Part shown: piece by piece, positions 8,926 through 17,537 of the stretch
How positions within the stretch are numbered: position 1 is the stretch's first letter
Layout of the letters: every line of letters begins with the position of its first letter
Source of the DNA: Halobellus captivus
GTDB taxonomy: Archaea > Halobacteriota > Halobacteria > Halobacteriales > Haloferacaceae
DNA: 64,000 nucleotides
Direction: 5' to 3'
Assembly: GCF_003697845.1 (NCBI RefSeq)
Contig: NZ_RDQE01000003.1
Span: 211,174 to 275,173, forward strand
The notes under the pieces: generated by a model
What the model was told of the DNA's origin: nothing
Seen by the model: the letters and a program-made list of their open reading frames with translations, nothing else
The model's database searches: none
Made by a program: the position numbers and the translations under genes

Positions 8926-9942
8926 CTACCCTTCGGACCCGGTGCCGACCGCGTCGACGCGAGCCGAGCGCAGATCGTCGTGAAGGGAGAACAGTTCCTC
9001 GCGAGTCGTCGTCGCGTCGACGACGACCGTCCGCCCGCGGACCCCGACCGTCGCGTCGTCGAGGACTCCTCCGGAGTCGACGCTTCCGGAGATCCGGCGC
9101 AGACGTCCACGCGTGAGTCGGGCCGGATCGAGCGTCGCCGCGTATCGGAGGCCGATCCCGCCGTCGACGCCGACCGCGACGCCGATGGAGCCGGCGGCCT
9201 CGACGCTCGCGCGGAGGGCCTCCGGCGCGCCGGAGAGAACGGCGCGGAGTCGGCTCCGTCCGGACTCACCCAGATCCGCGTACACCACGACGTCACCCGA
9301 GAGCAGCGACGGGATCGGGGCGTTTCCGGCGACCGTGGCGTCCGTTCGGGTGGCCGCGTCCGTTCCGGCCGTGGTCCCCGTTTCGACCCCGGCACGCACG
9401 TGGGCCGCGGCGCGATCCACGGTCGGGGCGTATCCGACGACGAGTTCGGCGTCGCTCACGGCGACCGCGTACGGCTCCTCGCGGCCCCGAAATCGGCGGA
9501 CCGATCCGCCGGTTCCTCCGGCCGTTCGGGTTCGTACGGTCGACCAGCGTCCGCGGTCCTGGACGGCGGCGACGAGGCGGTCCGAGTCGAACGACCCGCG
9601 GACGACGGCGGCCCCCTCGACGGTCTCTCCCGAGAGCGCGACGCTTCCGGAGATCGAGTCGACTTCGGAGAGGGAGACGTCCGCGCGGGCCGTCGCGGCG
9701 GAGAGCCGCGTCGACCACGGTTTGGGAAGGCCGACCGTCGAGACGGCCGCGGGGTCGACCGTCGCGGTGAGGGTGGTGTCGCCGTCGGCGAGACGCGACG
9801 CGTCGTACGGGGCGTTCCTCCCGGTCGTGGCCACCGATCCGGGCGTGGAACCGGCCGCGGAACCGGCCGCGAGGCCGGCGATCGACGTTCCGAGGAGACC
9901 GACGGTACCGAGGCGTCCGAGCAGGCTGCGTCTGGAGGGCAT
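8926..9942 (-). CDS. Tat-exported protein of unknown function
   Basis: 338 residues. The N-terminus MPSRRSLLGRLGTVGLLGTS is a twin-arginine signal (RRSLLG) with a hydrophobic core, and there is no lipobox cysteine. The mature part is rich in Gly, Ala, Ser, Thr, Arg and Asp with regular beta-strand patterning and no cysteines, membrane segments or enzyme motif. A repeated AAVVRGSFDSDRLV / DDLRSARVD style suggests a duplicated domain, but I cannot prove it. It probably acts on the cell surface or in the medium. It is transcribed away from an Lrp-type regulator across an intergenic region with a long inverted repeat, so that regulator may control it. Confidence 0.75.
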   Translation of the reverse strand: MPSRRSLLGRLGTVGLLGTSIAGLAAGSAAGSTPGSVATTGRNAPYDASRLADGDTTLTATVDPAAVSTVGLPKPWSTRLSAATARADVSLSEVDSISGSVALSGETVEGAAVVRGSFDSDRLVAAVQDRGRWSTVRTRTAGGTGGSVRRFRGREEPYAVAVSDAELVVGYAPTVDRAAAHVRAGVETGTTAGTDAATRTDATVAGNAPIPSLLSGDVVVYADLGESGRSRLRAVLSGAPEALRASVEAAGSIGVAVGVDGGIGLRYAATLDPARLTRGRLRRISGSVDSGGVLDDATVGVRGRTVVVDATTTREELFSLHDDLRSARVDAVGTGSEG

Positions 9943-9982
9943 CGTTTCCCGGTCACGTGGAGGATACTTAATCCATGGACTT

Positions 9983-10099
9983 CGATAGTCGTCGGAGGAC
10001 TTTGAACGGATCCGTCGATCCTCTCCGCCGCTTCAGTCGCTGTCTCGGTTTCGACCCGGATCGACGGGGGGCAAGTTCAAAGTCCTCCGGCGACTATCG
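9983..10099. promoter_or_regulatory. 25-bp inverted repeat framing a divergent promoter region
   Basis: Positions 9983-10007 and 10075-10099 are reverse complements with a single mismatch out of 25 bases. The arms begin CGATAGTCGTCGGAGGAC and GTTCAAAGTCCTCCGGCGAC. They are separated by 67 bases and sit 40 bases before the Tat-protein start on one side and 6 bases before the Lrp start on the other. This symmetry suggests one regulator bound at both promoters, most simply the Lrp protein itself. Confidence 0.75.
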
Positions 10100-10105
10100 A
10101 CCGGC

Positions 10106-10555
10106 ATGGAACTGGACGACACGGACAGGGCGATCCTCCGGATCCTCCAGGAGGACGCCAGAACTCCGTTCTCGGAGATCGCGCGCCGGATCGACATGTC
10201 GAGCGCGACGGTCCACGACCGTGTCGGCCGGATGGAGGACGCGGGAGTCATCGAGGGGTATCACGCCTCGGTGAACGCGAAGGCGGTCGGGTACGGCGTC
10301 AGCGCGCTCGTCGGTCTCCGGGTCGAACAGGGTCGCGAGGAGGACGCGCTCGAACGCCTCCGGGAGATCGAGGGCGTCCGAGAGATCCACCTGACGACCG
10401 GCGAATGGGACGTGATCCTCCGCGTGGTCGCCGAGGACACGGACCGTCTTCGGGACCTGATGTTCGACCGGATCGCGAACATGGACGGCTTCTCGCGGTC
10501 ACAGACCATGATCATCCTCGGAACCGATTACGAGGTCGAAGGGCCGCCGATCTGA
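10106..10555 (+). CDS. Lrp/AsnC-family transcriptional regulator
   Basis: 149 residues. The N-terminal winged HTH covers about residues 1-60 (LDDTDRAILRILQEDARTPF, then IARRIDMSSATVHDRVGRM as the recognition helix). A RAM/AsnC-C ligand and oligomerisation domain covers about 66-145, with GLRVEQGREEDALERL, IHLTTGEWDVILRVVAED and the closing LGTDYE. Members bind DNA as dimers to octamers and respond to amino acids. The start codon is directly preceded by one arm of the inverted repeat that also flanks the neighbouring exported-protein gene, which suggests autoregulation and co-regulation. The transcript is probably leaderless or nearly so. Confidence 0.92.
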   Translation: MELDDTDRAILRILQEDARTPFSEIARRIDMSSATVHDRVGRMEDAGVIEGYHASVNAKAVGYGVSALVGLRVEQGREEDALERLREIEGVREIHLTTGEWDVILRVVAEDTDRLRDLMFDRIANMDGFSRSQTMIILGTDYEVEGPPI

Positions 10556-10678
10556 GCGCGCCGACGACGATCCACGGACGTCGGAGTTTCCGATGCCATC
10601 GATTCCGTCGCTCCCGCCGGAGTGACGCCCATCGGTCTCGACCGGAACCCTCAACTCCGGAACCCTCCGAACCCTGGT

Positions 10679-11836
10679 ATGAGCGCACGGTTCGAGGACC
10701 GGGTGGGGCTCTCCGCGGAGCGAGCGTGGGCGGCGGCGGTCGCCGCGATCACCGCGATCCTCGTCGTCGGGTCCGTCGTCTTCCCGCGGGTCGTGTACGA
10801 TCGGTTCCTCTGGCGGTACTTCTGGGGGCCGGTCGCCGCCGACGGACAGGTCGCACAGTGTGCGGTCCGCCCGGCCGACGGCGGAACGGAGCTTCTGACG
10901 AGTTCCTCCGCGTGTGCGGACGCGGTCGCGGCGGGCGAGGTCGTCGCGTATCCCGGGTACACCACCGTCTCGACGTTGAGCTACGTCGTCATCCTGCTGG
11001 CGATGCTGATCGGGGTCGTCTTCCTGCTTCGTCGGCTGGAGATAGCCACCGAGTTCCGGTTCTTCTACGCGCTGTTCCCGTTCATGCTGTTCGGCGGCGC
11101 GCTCCGAACCGTCGAGGACGCCGGGATCGCCGCGATACGCGCCGGCGTCGAGCCGCTGATATCCTTCCCCGTGAGCGCGTTGATCATCAGCCCGTTCATC
11201 TACTTCACGGTCTTCGCGGTGACGCTCCTCTGCGTGATCGGCGCGTACGCGCTCGAGGATCGGGGGCTCGTCGACGACTACGCCCCGCCGCTCTTCGGAG
11301 CCGGCGCCGTCGCGCTGACGGCGTCGGTCGGCTACCTGGCGTACCTCGCCGTAGCCACCGACTACGTGACGTTCTACCCGCAGGTGATCGGGTCCATCCT
11401 CGTCATCGCGAGCGCGTCCGCCGCGGCGACGTGGAAACTGATCGAGCGGTTCGAGCCGTCGATCAACCGCGGGACGGGATTCGTCGGCTTCGTGATCATC
11501 TGGGGTCACGCCGTCGACGGGGTCGCGAACGTGATCGGCCTCGACTGGATGCCGGCGTTGACGGGGACCGCGAACCTCGTCCCGAAACACGTCGTCAACG
11601 AGCTGGTGGTGAACTGGACCGGTCGACTGCTCCCCGAGTCGGTGCTCGCGGTCACCGGCGACGCCTGGCCGTTCCTGTTCGTCAAGCTCGCCGCGGCGAC
11701 CTTCGTCGTCTGGGTGTTCAACGGCGAGCTCTACGAGGAGTCGCCGCGATACACGCTACTGTTGCTCATCACCGTGCTCGCCGTCGGGCTCGGGCCCGGG
11801 ACGCGGGACATGCTGCGGGCGACGTTCGGGGTCTAG
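10679..11836 (+). CDS. DUF63-family membrane protein
   Basis: About 385 residues with roughly eight to nine hydrophobic helices, beginning at residues 15-35 and continuing through [38 protein letters not shown] and [19 protein letters not shown] to the C-terminus. The [12 protein letters not shown] segment and the late [13 protein letters not shown] segment with conserved charged residues in helices match the archaeal DUF63 family, whose function is not known. I chose the ATG at 10679 over one 19 codons upstream because the extra residues are Pro/Asn-rich. It lies downstream of the Lrp gene on the same strand, 123 bases apart, so co-transcription is possible. Confidence 0.85.
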   Translation: MSARFEDRVGLSAERAWAAAVAAITAILVVGSVVFPRVVYDRFLWRYFWGPVAADGQVAQCAVRPADGGTELLTSSSACADAVAAGEVVAYPGYTTVSTLSYVVILLAMLIGVVFLLRRLEIATEFRFFYALFPFMLFGGALRTVEDAGIAAIRAGVEPLISFPVSALIISPFIYFTVFAVTLLCVIGAYALEDRGLVDDYAPPLFGAGAVALTASVGYLAYLAVATDYVTFYPQVIGSILVIASASAAATWKLIERFEPSINRGTGFVGFVIIWGHAVDGVANVIGLDWMPALTGTANLVPKHVVNELVVNWTGRLLPESVLAVTGDAWPFLFVKLAAATFVVWVFNGELYEESPRYTLLLLITVLAVGLGPGTRDMLRATFGV

Positions 11837-11867
11837 GCGACGCCGACCGGGACGCCGGCGTATCGGG

Positions 11868-12740
11868 TCACGGCCGCGGGTCGATCCCGTTCAGTTTCCT
11901 CACGTCGTCGTCGGTCAGTTCCAGGTGCGCGGCCGCGAGGTTCGATTCGAGGTGTTCGACGCTCGAGGTGCCGGGTATCGGGAGCATCACGTCCGAGTGA
12001 TCGAGCAGCCACGCGAGCGCGACCTGGTGGGCGGTCGTTCCGTCGCCGTGTTCGTCGGCGACCGCCTCCAGCACGTCACGCGCGTCCTCCTCCTCGACCG
12101 CGTACATCGGGCCCCACGGAACGAAGCCGATGTCGTACCCCTCACACGCGCGGAGGACGTCCTCCTCGTCGCGGTTGCCCACGTCGTACCGGTTCTGTAC
12201 CGTCGCGATATCGACGATCTCCCGTGCGGTCTCCAACTGTTCGACGGAGACGTTCGAGAGGCCGACGCGGTCGATCTGGCCGGCGTCCTTCATCTCGGCG
12301 AAGGCGTGAACGGAGTCCGCGAAGTCGGCGTCGGGGTCGGGTCGATGTAGCTGGTACAGGTCGATCGAGTCGGTCGAGAGCCGATCGAGGCTACACAGGA
12401 CTTGGTTCCGGAGGAAGTCCGGGTCGCCGTGAGGGATCCAGTCGCCGTCGCGGTTCCGGAGGAGTCCGGCCTTCGACGCGACGACGACGTCGTCGTCCGC
12501 GTCGAGTTCCTCACCTATCAGCCGCTCGCTGACGCCCGGCCCGTAGGAGTCGGCGGTGTCGACGAAGTCGACGCCGAGATCGACCGCCCGACGGAGGACC
12601 GACCTCGCCGCCCGCTCGTCTCCCGGTGCTCCGATGACGTCCTCGCCGGTCAGCCGCATCGCGCCGAACCCGAGTCTCGAGACCGCGAGTCCGTCACCGA
12701 GGTCGAACGTGTCGTTCGGATCGCCGTGTTCCGTAACCAT
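11868..12740 (-). CDS. Aldo/keto reductase
   Basis: 290-residue TIM-barrel NAD(P)H oxidoreductase. It has the AKR opening LGFGAMRLTG, the catalytic Asp-Tyr region VDFVDTADSYGPGVSE, the Lys motif VVASKAG and QLHRPDPDADF in the place of the catalytic His strand. The NADP-binding end is PIPGTSSVEHLESNLAAAHLEL, in two pieces. Members reduce aldehydes and ketones; the substrate cannot be predicted. It is convergent with the DUF63 gene and divergent from the C45-type hydrolase. A second, less similar AKR lies at 14818. Confidence 0.92.
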   Translation of the reverse strand: MVTEHGDPNDTFDLGDGLAVSRLGFGAMRLTGEDVIGAPGDERAARSVLRRAVDLGVDFVDTADSYGPGVSERLIGEELDADDDVVVASKAGLLRNRDGDWIPHGDPDFLRNQVLCSLDRLSTDSIDLYQLHRPDPDADFADSVHAFAEMKDAGQIDRVGLSNVSVEQLETAREIVDIATVQNRYDVGNRDEEDVLRACEGYDIGFVPWGPMYAVEEEDARDVLEAVADEHGDGTTAHQVALAWLLDHSDVMLPIPGTSSVEHLESNLAAAHLELTDDDVRKLNGIDPRP

Positions 12741-12841
12741 ACGGACGCGTCGGCCGCCGGCGGCAAAGCCGTGGGGGTCGGCATCCCCGGGCGACGATCC
12801 CGCACTCGAACCTTTATCATCCGCCCCGTCCCACTCCGTCC

Positions 12842-13981
12842 ATGGCCGAATTCGAGCGCGTGGTGTTGTCAGGCACGCCCCGAGAACGCGGGATCGAACA
12901 CGGCGAGCGGTTCGCCGACGAGGTCGCCGCCAACGTCGAGACGTACCGCGAGCGGTTCTCCCACGAGGGAGTCGACGTCGACGCGATGCGCGAACACGCC
13001 GCCGAATACGTCGAGTACATCGAACGCGAGAGTCCGGAGTACGCCGCCGAGATGCGCGGGATCGCCGAGGGAAGCGGCGTCCCCCTCGTCGACGTGACGA
13101 TGCTCAACGTCCGGTGGGAGGTGATCTATCCGGCGTGGAAGGCGCAGACGGAGAAGGCGAACGAGACGGTCGTGACGGAACCCGAGCCGCCGATCGACGG
13201 CTGTACCAGCTTCGGAGTGCTGCCGTCGGCCACGGCCGACGGAACGACGTACATGGGACAGAACTGGGACTGGCTCGCGCCGATCGTGGACACGCTCTTC
13301 CTGATGGAGCTCCGCCGCGAGGACGCGCCGGACGTGCTGGCGATGACGGAGGCGGGTATCGTCGGGGGAAAGATCGGCGTGAACGAACACGGCATCGGGA
13401 TCGCGGTCAACGGCCTCATCTCCGGCGACGACGGGAGCGAGGGTCTCCGGAAGCCCTACCACGTCCGGTTCCGCGAGGTGCTCGACGCCGAGCGGTACGA
13501 CGACGCGCTCCGGCCGATACTGGAGACCGACCGCGTCTGCTCGGCGAACGTCCTCGTCGGCCACGCCGACGGCGAACTGATCGACCTCGAGGCCGCCCCC
13601 GAACTCGTCAATCCGATCCACCCGGATGGAGGCGTCCTCACACACTCGAACCACTTCGAGACCGACGCGGTCGAGAGCGTCAACGAGCGGCGCGGCCCGA
13701 GCACGCTCTACCGCGCCGAGCGCCTCCGTCGGCTGCTCGCCGCGGACGCCGCCCCGGACGACGACTCGGGCGACGGCGGGATCGACTCCGAATCGATCCG
13801 CGCGGGGCTCCGGGACCACTTCGGTCGACCGTCGAGCATCTGCAGCCACGTCGACGAGTCGCTCCCGGCGGTCGAACACGGCCAGACGAACGCGAGCCTC
13901 GTCATCGATCTCGGGGACCGACGGATACTCGGACAGCGCGGACCGCCCTGTGAGGGAGCGTACCACGAGTACGCGCTCTGA
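12842..13981 (+). CDS. C45-type Ntn-hydrolase (acyl-CoA:6-APA acyltransferase-like)
   Basis: 379 residues. The N-terminal helical part with GTPRERGIEHGERF is typical of the C45 family. The likely nucleophile is Cys121 in PPIDGCTSFG, the residue that becomes N-terminal after self-cleavage in penicillin acyltransferases. Downstream family motifs are TYMGQNWDW, GKIGVNEHGIGIAVNGL, and THSNHF near residue 260. The family hydrolyses or transfers amide-bound acyl groups and is usually cytoplasmic; no signal peptide is seen. An AT-rich CCTTTATCATCC box about 30 bases before the ATG suggests a leaderless transcript. The substrate is unknown. Confidence 0.87.
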   Translation: MAEFERVVLSGTPRERGIEHGERFADEVAANVETYRERFSHEGVDVDAMREHAAEYVEYIERESPEYAAEMRGIAEGSGVPLVDVTMLNVRWEVIYPAWKAQTEKANETVVTEPEPPIDGCTSFGVLPSATADGTTYMGQNWDWLAPIVDTLFLMELRREDAPDVLAMTEAGIVGGKIGVNEHGIGIAVNGLISGDDGSEGLRKPYHVRFREVLDAERYDDALRPILETDRVCSANVLVGHADGELIDLEAAPELVNPIHPDGGVLTHSNHFETDAVESVNERRGPSTLYRAERLRRLLAADAAPDDDSGDGGIDSESIRAGLRDHFGRPSSICSHVDESLPAVEHGQTNASLVIDLGDRRILGQRGPPCEGAYHEYAL

Positions 13982-14056
13982 CCCTCGATCGACGCCCGTT
14001 CCGAACCGGAACCCCCGGACCCGAAAGCGTATACCTCACACTCGAGTGGTGTTACC

Positions 14057-14437
14057 ATGGTACGACACATCTCGACGGACGCGGGGTACGACAGCGACTT
14101 CCCGTTCTCACAGGGCGTGATCCACGGGGACACCGTCTACACGGCCGGTCAGATCCCGAAGGACCCCGAAACCCGGGAGGTGGTCGGCGAGACGATAGCG
14201 GAACAGACGCACCGGACGTTCGACAACCTCCGGGCCGTCCTCGAGGCGGCGGGGACCTCCTTCGAGAACGTCGTCAAGACCACGGCGTTCCTGACGGACA
14301 TGGACGACATCGAGGAGTTCAACCGGGTGTACCGCGACCGGATGCCCGAGCCGTACCCGGGGCGAAGCACCGTCGAAGTCGCCGCGCTCGCCATCGACAT
14401 CACGGTGGAGATCGAGATGATCGCGGCCATCGAGTGA
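14057..14437 (+). CDS. RidA/YjgF-family imine deaminase
   Basis: 126 residues, the full length of the Rid family. Motifs are FPFSQGVIHGDTVYTAGQIP, TFDNLRAVLEAAG, VVKTTAFLTDMDDIEEFN, and the closing PYPGRSTVEVAAL with the active-site Arg that binds the substrate carboxylate (GRSTVEV). RidA hydrolyses reactive enamine and imine intermediates released by PLP enzymes. It follows the C45-type hydrolase gene by 75 bases on the same strand with its own ATACCTCAC box, so co-transcription is not certain. Confidence 0.93.
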   Translation: MVRHISTDAGYDSDFPFSQGVIHGDTVYTAGQIPKDPETREVVGETIAEQTHRTFDNLRAVLEAAGTSFENVVKTTAFLTDMDDIEEFNRVYRDRMPEPYPGRSTVEVAALAIDITVEIEMIAAIE

Positions 14438-14817
14438 TCCCCGTCGTGCGGGGTGTCCGGATCCCCCTCGTCTCCGTCGAGGTCTCCTCTCCCTTCGAGA
14501 GTGAAGTACTCCCGATCCCCCGCCGGCGGCCGGGTCGTGGATCGACGATCCGGTGCGCCTCGGGATCCGCTCGAGGCGGTACTCGCTGAGCCGAACCCGG
14601 TCCGTGAGAGGACCGTGCCGCGCCGTTATTCTCGAAGTAACAATAATCTAATGCCACTTGCTACGGACGAAATGGTTCAAACGAGTTCGATGCTCCGAGT
14701 CGATCCAGTCGGCGAGTCGTCCGAGTGGAAACGTCCGCCGCCGCGAGCACCCACGGACGGTTTGCTTCGGTCAGGATCCGCTGTCGACCGAACGGTAGTC
14801 ACGCGGTGTGAATCGTC
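14438..14817. other. 380-bp stretch with no supported gene
   Basis: Open frames here are Arg/Ser/Pro-rich and look like shadows. The only standout is an AT-rich run near 14630-14655 (TTATTCTCGAAGTAACAAT), which could be a promoter for the following aldo/keto reductase or a now silent gene. No RNA gene structure or mobile-element end was recognised. Confidence 0.5.
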
Positions 14818-15741
14818 ATGGAACGGAAACAACGAGACGTGGCGGTAGTATCCGAATCCGTAGACGAATCGAACGACCTCGTGACCGCGGTACCACCCGT
14901 CGGGATCGGGACCTTCCGAACCGGAGGATACGAGTGTTTCAACGCCGTCGTGGAGTCGCTCGAGGCCGGCTACCGTCACGTCGACACCGCGATGGCGTAC
15001 GAGAACGAGGCCGCCGTCGGCCGCGCGATCGAGGCCTCGACGGTCGACCGCGAGGACGTCTTCGTCACGACCAAGGTGAAGGGGTATCCCGAGTTCCTGA
15101 CCTACGAGGGGATGATCGGGGCGGTCGAAGGCTCGCTTCAGCGGCTCGGAACGGATCGGATCGATCTCGTGTTGATCCACTGGTGGCACCCCGACGGAAA
15201 TATGGAGGGAGCATTCGGGGCACTCTCCGATCTCGTGAAAGCCGGGAAGATAGATCACGTAGGGGTCAGCAACTTCTCCATCGAGCAGCTCGCGCGGGCG
15301 ATGGACGTCTCCGAGGTCCCGATAGCGACCAACCAGGTCCAGTACAACCCGTACTTCCATCAGGACGAGATGCTCTCGTTCTGTCGGGACCACGACGTGC
15401 TGTTGACGGCGTACACCCCCCTGGTCAACGGTGCCGTCGCCGACGACGAGGAGCTCTCACGGATCGGGGCGGGATACGGGAAGTCGGCCGCACAGGTCGC
15501 CATCAGGTGGCTCGTTCAGCAGGAGGGCGTCGTCACGATCCCGAAGACGACGAATCCGGACCGCCTCCGGGAGAACCTCGACGTGTTCGACTTCGAGCTC
15601 ACGAACGCCGAGATGGATCGGATCCACGACCTCGAGGGGCCGCTCTGGTTCCGGTTGACCTCGGATCGAGGGGCCATAACGCGGTTCAGGGCTGCGATCG
15701 GTCCGTACGTGCCGAAACGGATCAGAACGGCGATCCCCTGA
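14818..15741 (+). CDS. Aldo/keto reductase (2,5-diketogluconate reductase-like)
   Basis: 307 residues. The AKR barrel starts at PPVGIGTFRTGGYECF. The catalytic tetrad regions are visible: HVDTAMAYENEAAVG (Asp, Tyr), FVTTKVKGYPE (Lys) and VLIHWWHPDG (His). The cofactor end is VVTIPKTTNPDRLRENLDVF. It resembles the xylose-reductase/2,5-diketogluconate-reductase branch more than the AKR at 11868. The first 20 residues are unlike the family; a GTG at 14881 would begin VTAVPPVGIG and is an alternative start. Substrate unknown. The gene stands alone, convergent with a VapBC pair. Confidence 0.9.
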   Translation: MERKQRDVAVVSESVDESNDLVTAVPPVGIGTFRTGGYECFNAVVESLEAGYRHVDTAMAYENEAAVGRAIEASTVDREDVFVTTKVKGYPEFLTYEGMIGAVEGSLQRLGTDRIDLVLIHWWHPDGNMEGAFGALSDLVKAGKIDHVGVSNFSIEQLARAMDVSEVPIATNQVQYNPYFHQDEMLSFCRDHDVLLTAYTPLVNGAVADDEELSRIGAGYGKSAAQVAIRWLVQQEGVVTIPKTTNPDRLRENLDVFDFELTNAEMDRIHDLEGPLWFRLTSDRGAITRFRAAIGPYVPKRIRTAIP

Positions 15742-15774
15742 GGTAATGGCAAGAAATTCCTCCTTATCAGGTCG

Positions 15775-16161
15775 CTACTCCTCGTCGATCGGCTCCAGAG
15801 GGATTCGGTCGGGATCGGTGCCCTCGTACGCTTTGTCGGACGACAGGATGGAGAGCCCGCGCGTCTCGGCAGTCGCCGCGTGGAAGGAATCGAACGGCGT
15901 CATTCCGTCCTCGAAGTAGGCGACTGCCTTCAGAACGACCTGTTTCTCGTCTTCGCTACCGACCGGAACGAGGTCGAGGAGATTCGCGAACAGCCGGACG
16001 TAGTCGAACTGGTGCCGCTCCAGAACGATGAGCATCTCCAGATACGTGAACGGCGAGGTGACGACCTCGTGTTCGTCGAGGACGTCCTCGGCGCGTTCTT
16101 GGAGCCAGTCGTCGTCCTTGACGATGGCGAGGAGGAAGTCCGTCTCGACGAAGACCGTCAT
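15775..16161 (-). CDS. PIN-domain toxin, VapC-like
   Basis: 128 residues with the PIN ribonuclease core. Conserved acids are in VFVETDFLLAIVKDDD (first Asp), the mid segment SPFTYLEMLIV (Glu), and MTPFDSFHAATAETRG with ILSSDKAY (the last two Asp positions). The ATG overlaps the stop of the upstream antitoxin-like gene by four bases (ATGA), the usual layout for a toxin following its antitoxin. VapC toxins are Mg-dependent RNases, often cutting tRNA. No other mobile feature adjoins it. Confidence 0.88.
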   Translation of the reverse strand: MTVFVETDFLLAIVKDDDWLQERAEDVLDEHEVVTSPFTYLEMLIVLERHQFDYVRLFANLLDLVPVGSEDEKQVVLKAVAYFEDGMTPFDSFHAATAETRGLSILSSDKAYEGTDPDRIPLEPIDEE

Positions 16162-16433
16162 TCGGCGGTGTCCCCCGCCGCCTGCCGTGATCGCTCGATG
16201 TCGGCTTCAGCTTCCCGTTTCGCCCGCTGAAGTGCCTCCTCCCGGAGTTCCTCCCTCGACTTGTCGTCGAGTGCGTCACCGATCTCGTCACGAACGGCTT
16301 GGAGCGGATCGTCATCGATGGGGATGAGTTCGATACGATCCTCGTATTCGACGACGTGGAACCTCTCGCCGTACTTCCGTCTTAGCTCCGAGGATAGATA
16401 GAGCCGACCGTGCGAGTCCGTTTCAATGGACAT
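16158..16433 (-). CDS. AbrB/SpoVT-type antitoxin, VapB-like
   Basis: 91 residues from the ATG at 16433. A swapped-hairpin DNA-binding N-terminus (MSIETDSHGRLYLSSELRRK, then VVEYEDRIELIPI) is followed by an acidic helical tail suited to toxin binding, with KSREELREEALQRAKREAEA split across two helices. The frame runs 32 codons further upstream, but that part covers the AT-rich promoter and is rejected. It lies first in a two-gene operon with the PIN toxin and probably represses its own promoter. Confidence 0.88.
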   Translation of the reverse strand: MSIETDSHGRLYLSSELRRKYGERFHVVEYEDRIELIPIDDDPLQAVRDEIGDALDDKSREELREEALQRAKREAEADIERSRQAAGDTAE

Positions 16434-16442
16434 ACACCGTGT

Positions 16443-16472
16443 TGTTGTGGCACAAATAAAGATTTTATCCCA
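16443..16472 (-). promoter_or_regulatory. Promoter and short operator of the VapBC-like operon
   Basis: Read on the minus strand, an AT-rich TTTATTTGTGCC element lies about 20-27 bases before the antitoxin ATG, as expected for a leaderless archaeal promoter. It overlaps an inverted repeat TTGTG-G-CACAA (16445-16455), a plausible site for antitoxin autorepression. Confidence 0.45.
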
Positions 16473-16535
16473 AATAGCAGGAAAGGACCCAAAACGGATC
16501 CGCCGAGACCGATCCGCATCCGTCGCCAAGCAGCG

Positions 16536-16868
16536 CTACGCCGCGAACTCCTTGAGCCGCCCGAGCGTCTGTCGTACGAGCCACTCACCGACGAGGTCGT
16601 AGAGCACCCGGCCCGCACCGAGCACGTCGCCGACGATCTCCGAAACCGGTGGGTCCCAGTAGCCGAGCGCGACGAGCCCCAGCAACACGACCAGGACTGA
16701 CACGACGACCGTCGCCGTCGACGACACCGCGCCGACCGCCGCCGCCGACACCGCGCGGTACCGCCGGAACCGCAGTAGCACCCCTCCCGCGAGGATCGCC
16801 ACGGCGACCGACCCTCGGAAGTGATTCGACAGCAGACCCGTGACGAGAAGCAACTCAGTTCCCGTCAT
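16536..16868 (-). CDS. Small membrane protein, function unknown
   Basis: 110 residues with about three hydrophobic segments (residues 4-30, 38-66 and possibly 70-80), followed by an amphipathic C-terminus (LVGEWLVRQTLGRLKEFAA). No catalytic or binding motif was recognised. It lies upstream of the VapBC-like pair on the same strand, about 100 bases away, and may be unrelated to it. The codon use and clean frame support a real gene. Confidence 0.65.
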   Translation of the reverse strand: MTGTELLLVTGLLSNHFRGSVAVAILAGGVLLRFRRYRAVSAAAVGAVSSTATVVVSVLVVLLGLVALGYWDPPVSEIVGDVLGAGRVLYDLVGEWLVRQTLGRLKEFAA

Positions 16869-17050
16869 CCTTTTCCTCCGCGTCGATCTCGAGACCCGTC
16901 ACGTTGTCCGGTAAGGAGCAGATGCGCGTCACACTCGAAACGAACTGACGCCAAAACGGTGGTTATTCCCAAACCTTCTAATGGCACTATCTACTATATA
17001 TGGACACTTCAGCGGCTAACAGTCTGACTTAGCATCCGTCCTTCGGAAAG

Positions 17051-17124
17051 CGGGCCGGGCGCGATTTGAACACGCGACCGACGGATTAAGAGTCCGTCGC
17101 TCTCCCTAACTGAGCTACCGGCCC
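17051..17124 (-). tRNA. tRNA-Lys, anticodon CTT
   Basis: On the minus strand the 5' acceptor arm GGGCCGG pairs with CCGGCCC, with discriminator G. The anticodon loop is CTCTTAA within an ACGGA/TCCGT stem, giving CTT. The T loop reads TTCAAATC. There is no intron and no encoded CCA. The 74-base structure folds completely. Confidence 0.97.
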
Positions 17125-17220
17125 TCGAATTCTCCTATCCGAGTCACGGTAAAAGGCCTTTTCATTCGGTCGGCCGTTCCGCCGCCATCGCCGTGGCCGT
17201 CCGATCGATGAATTCACGCC

Positions 17221-17280
17221 CATATATTCATGTGATATGGTATGTAATATTGTTTCCCACGGGACCGAAGGTCATATGAT
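17221..17280 (+). promoter_or_regulatory. AT-rich leader of a small lipoprotein gene
   Basis: The run CATATATTCATGTGATATGG and the following GGTATGTAATATTG form a sharp AT island between tRNA-Lys and the small Tat-lipoprotein gene. It carries near-repeats of TGATATG (17232-17239 and 17277-17283). This is a likely promoter, about 45-55 bases before the ATG. Confidence 0.4.
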
Positions 17281-17469
17281 ATGAGAGACGATCTGGACGC
17301 CGAGCGGATCGACCGGCGGACGATACTCCAAGGGGCAGCCTCGGCCGGTCTGATCGGTCTTGCCGGCTGTTCGGGCGACGGCAACGGAAACGGTGGCGAC
17401 GGGAACGATGATGACGGCACCGACGACGGATCCAGCGGCGACGCGACGACGACCGACTCCGCGGCCTGA
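17281..17469 (+). CDS. Short Tat-lipoprotein, possibly a solute-binding-protein fragment
   Basis: 62 residues. The N-terminus has a twin-arginine signal (DRRTILQGAASAGLIGLAGC) ending in a lipobox cysteine at residue 30. The rest is only a Gly/Asn/Asp/Ser/Thr linker ending TTTDSAA. In haloarchaea such a leader plus acidic linker normally precedes a large extracellular solute-binding domain, which is missing here. It could therefore be the 5' remnant of a deleted lipoprotein gene or a genuine tiny lipoprotein. A clear AT-rich promoter precedes it, so it may still be expressed. Confidence 0.6.
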   Translation: MRDDLDAERIDRRTILQGAASAGLIGLAGCSGDGNGNGGDGNDDDGTDDGSSGDATTTDSAA

Positions 17470-17537
17470 TCGGGGCCTTCGCCCCCGCCGCGGCGAGAGC
17501 GCACTGGTTAAGTGTCGTCCCGCGGAAACTCGGCCCA

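Noticed and set aside
10405-12000. 531-codon Arg-rich frame
   Set aside because: It overlaps the Lrp and DUF63 genes in another frame and has no recognisable domain.
14453-14848. 131-codon frame in the gap before the second aldo/keto reductase
   Set aside because: Arg/Ser/Pro-rich, no start signal, and it runs into the reductase gene out of frame; typical shadow.
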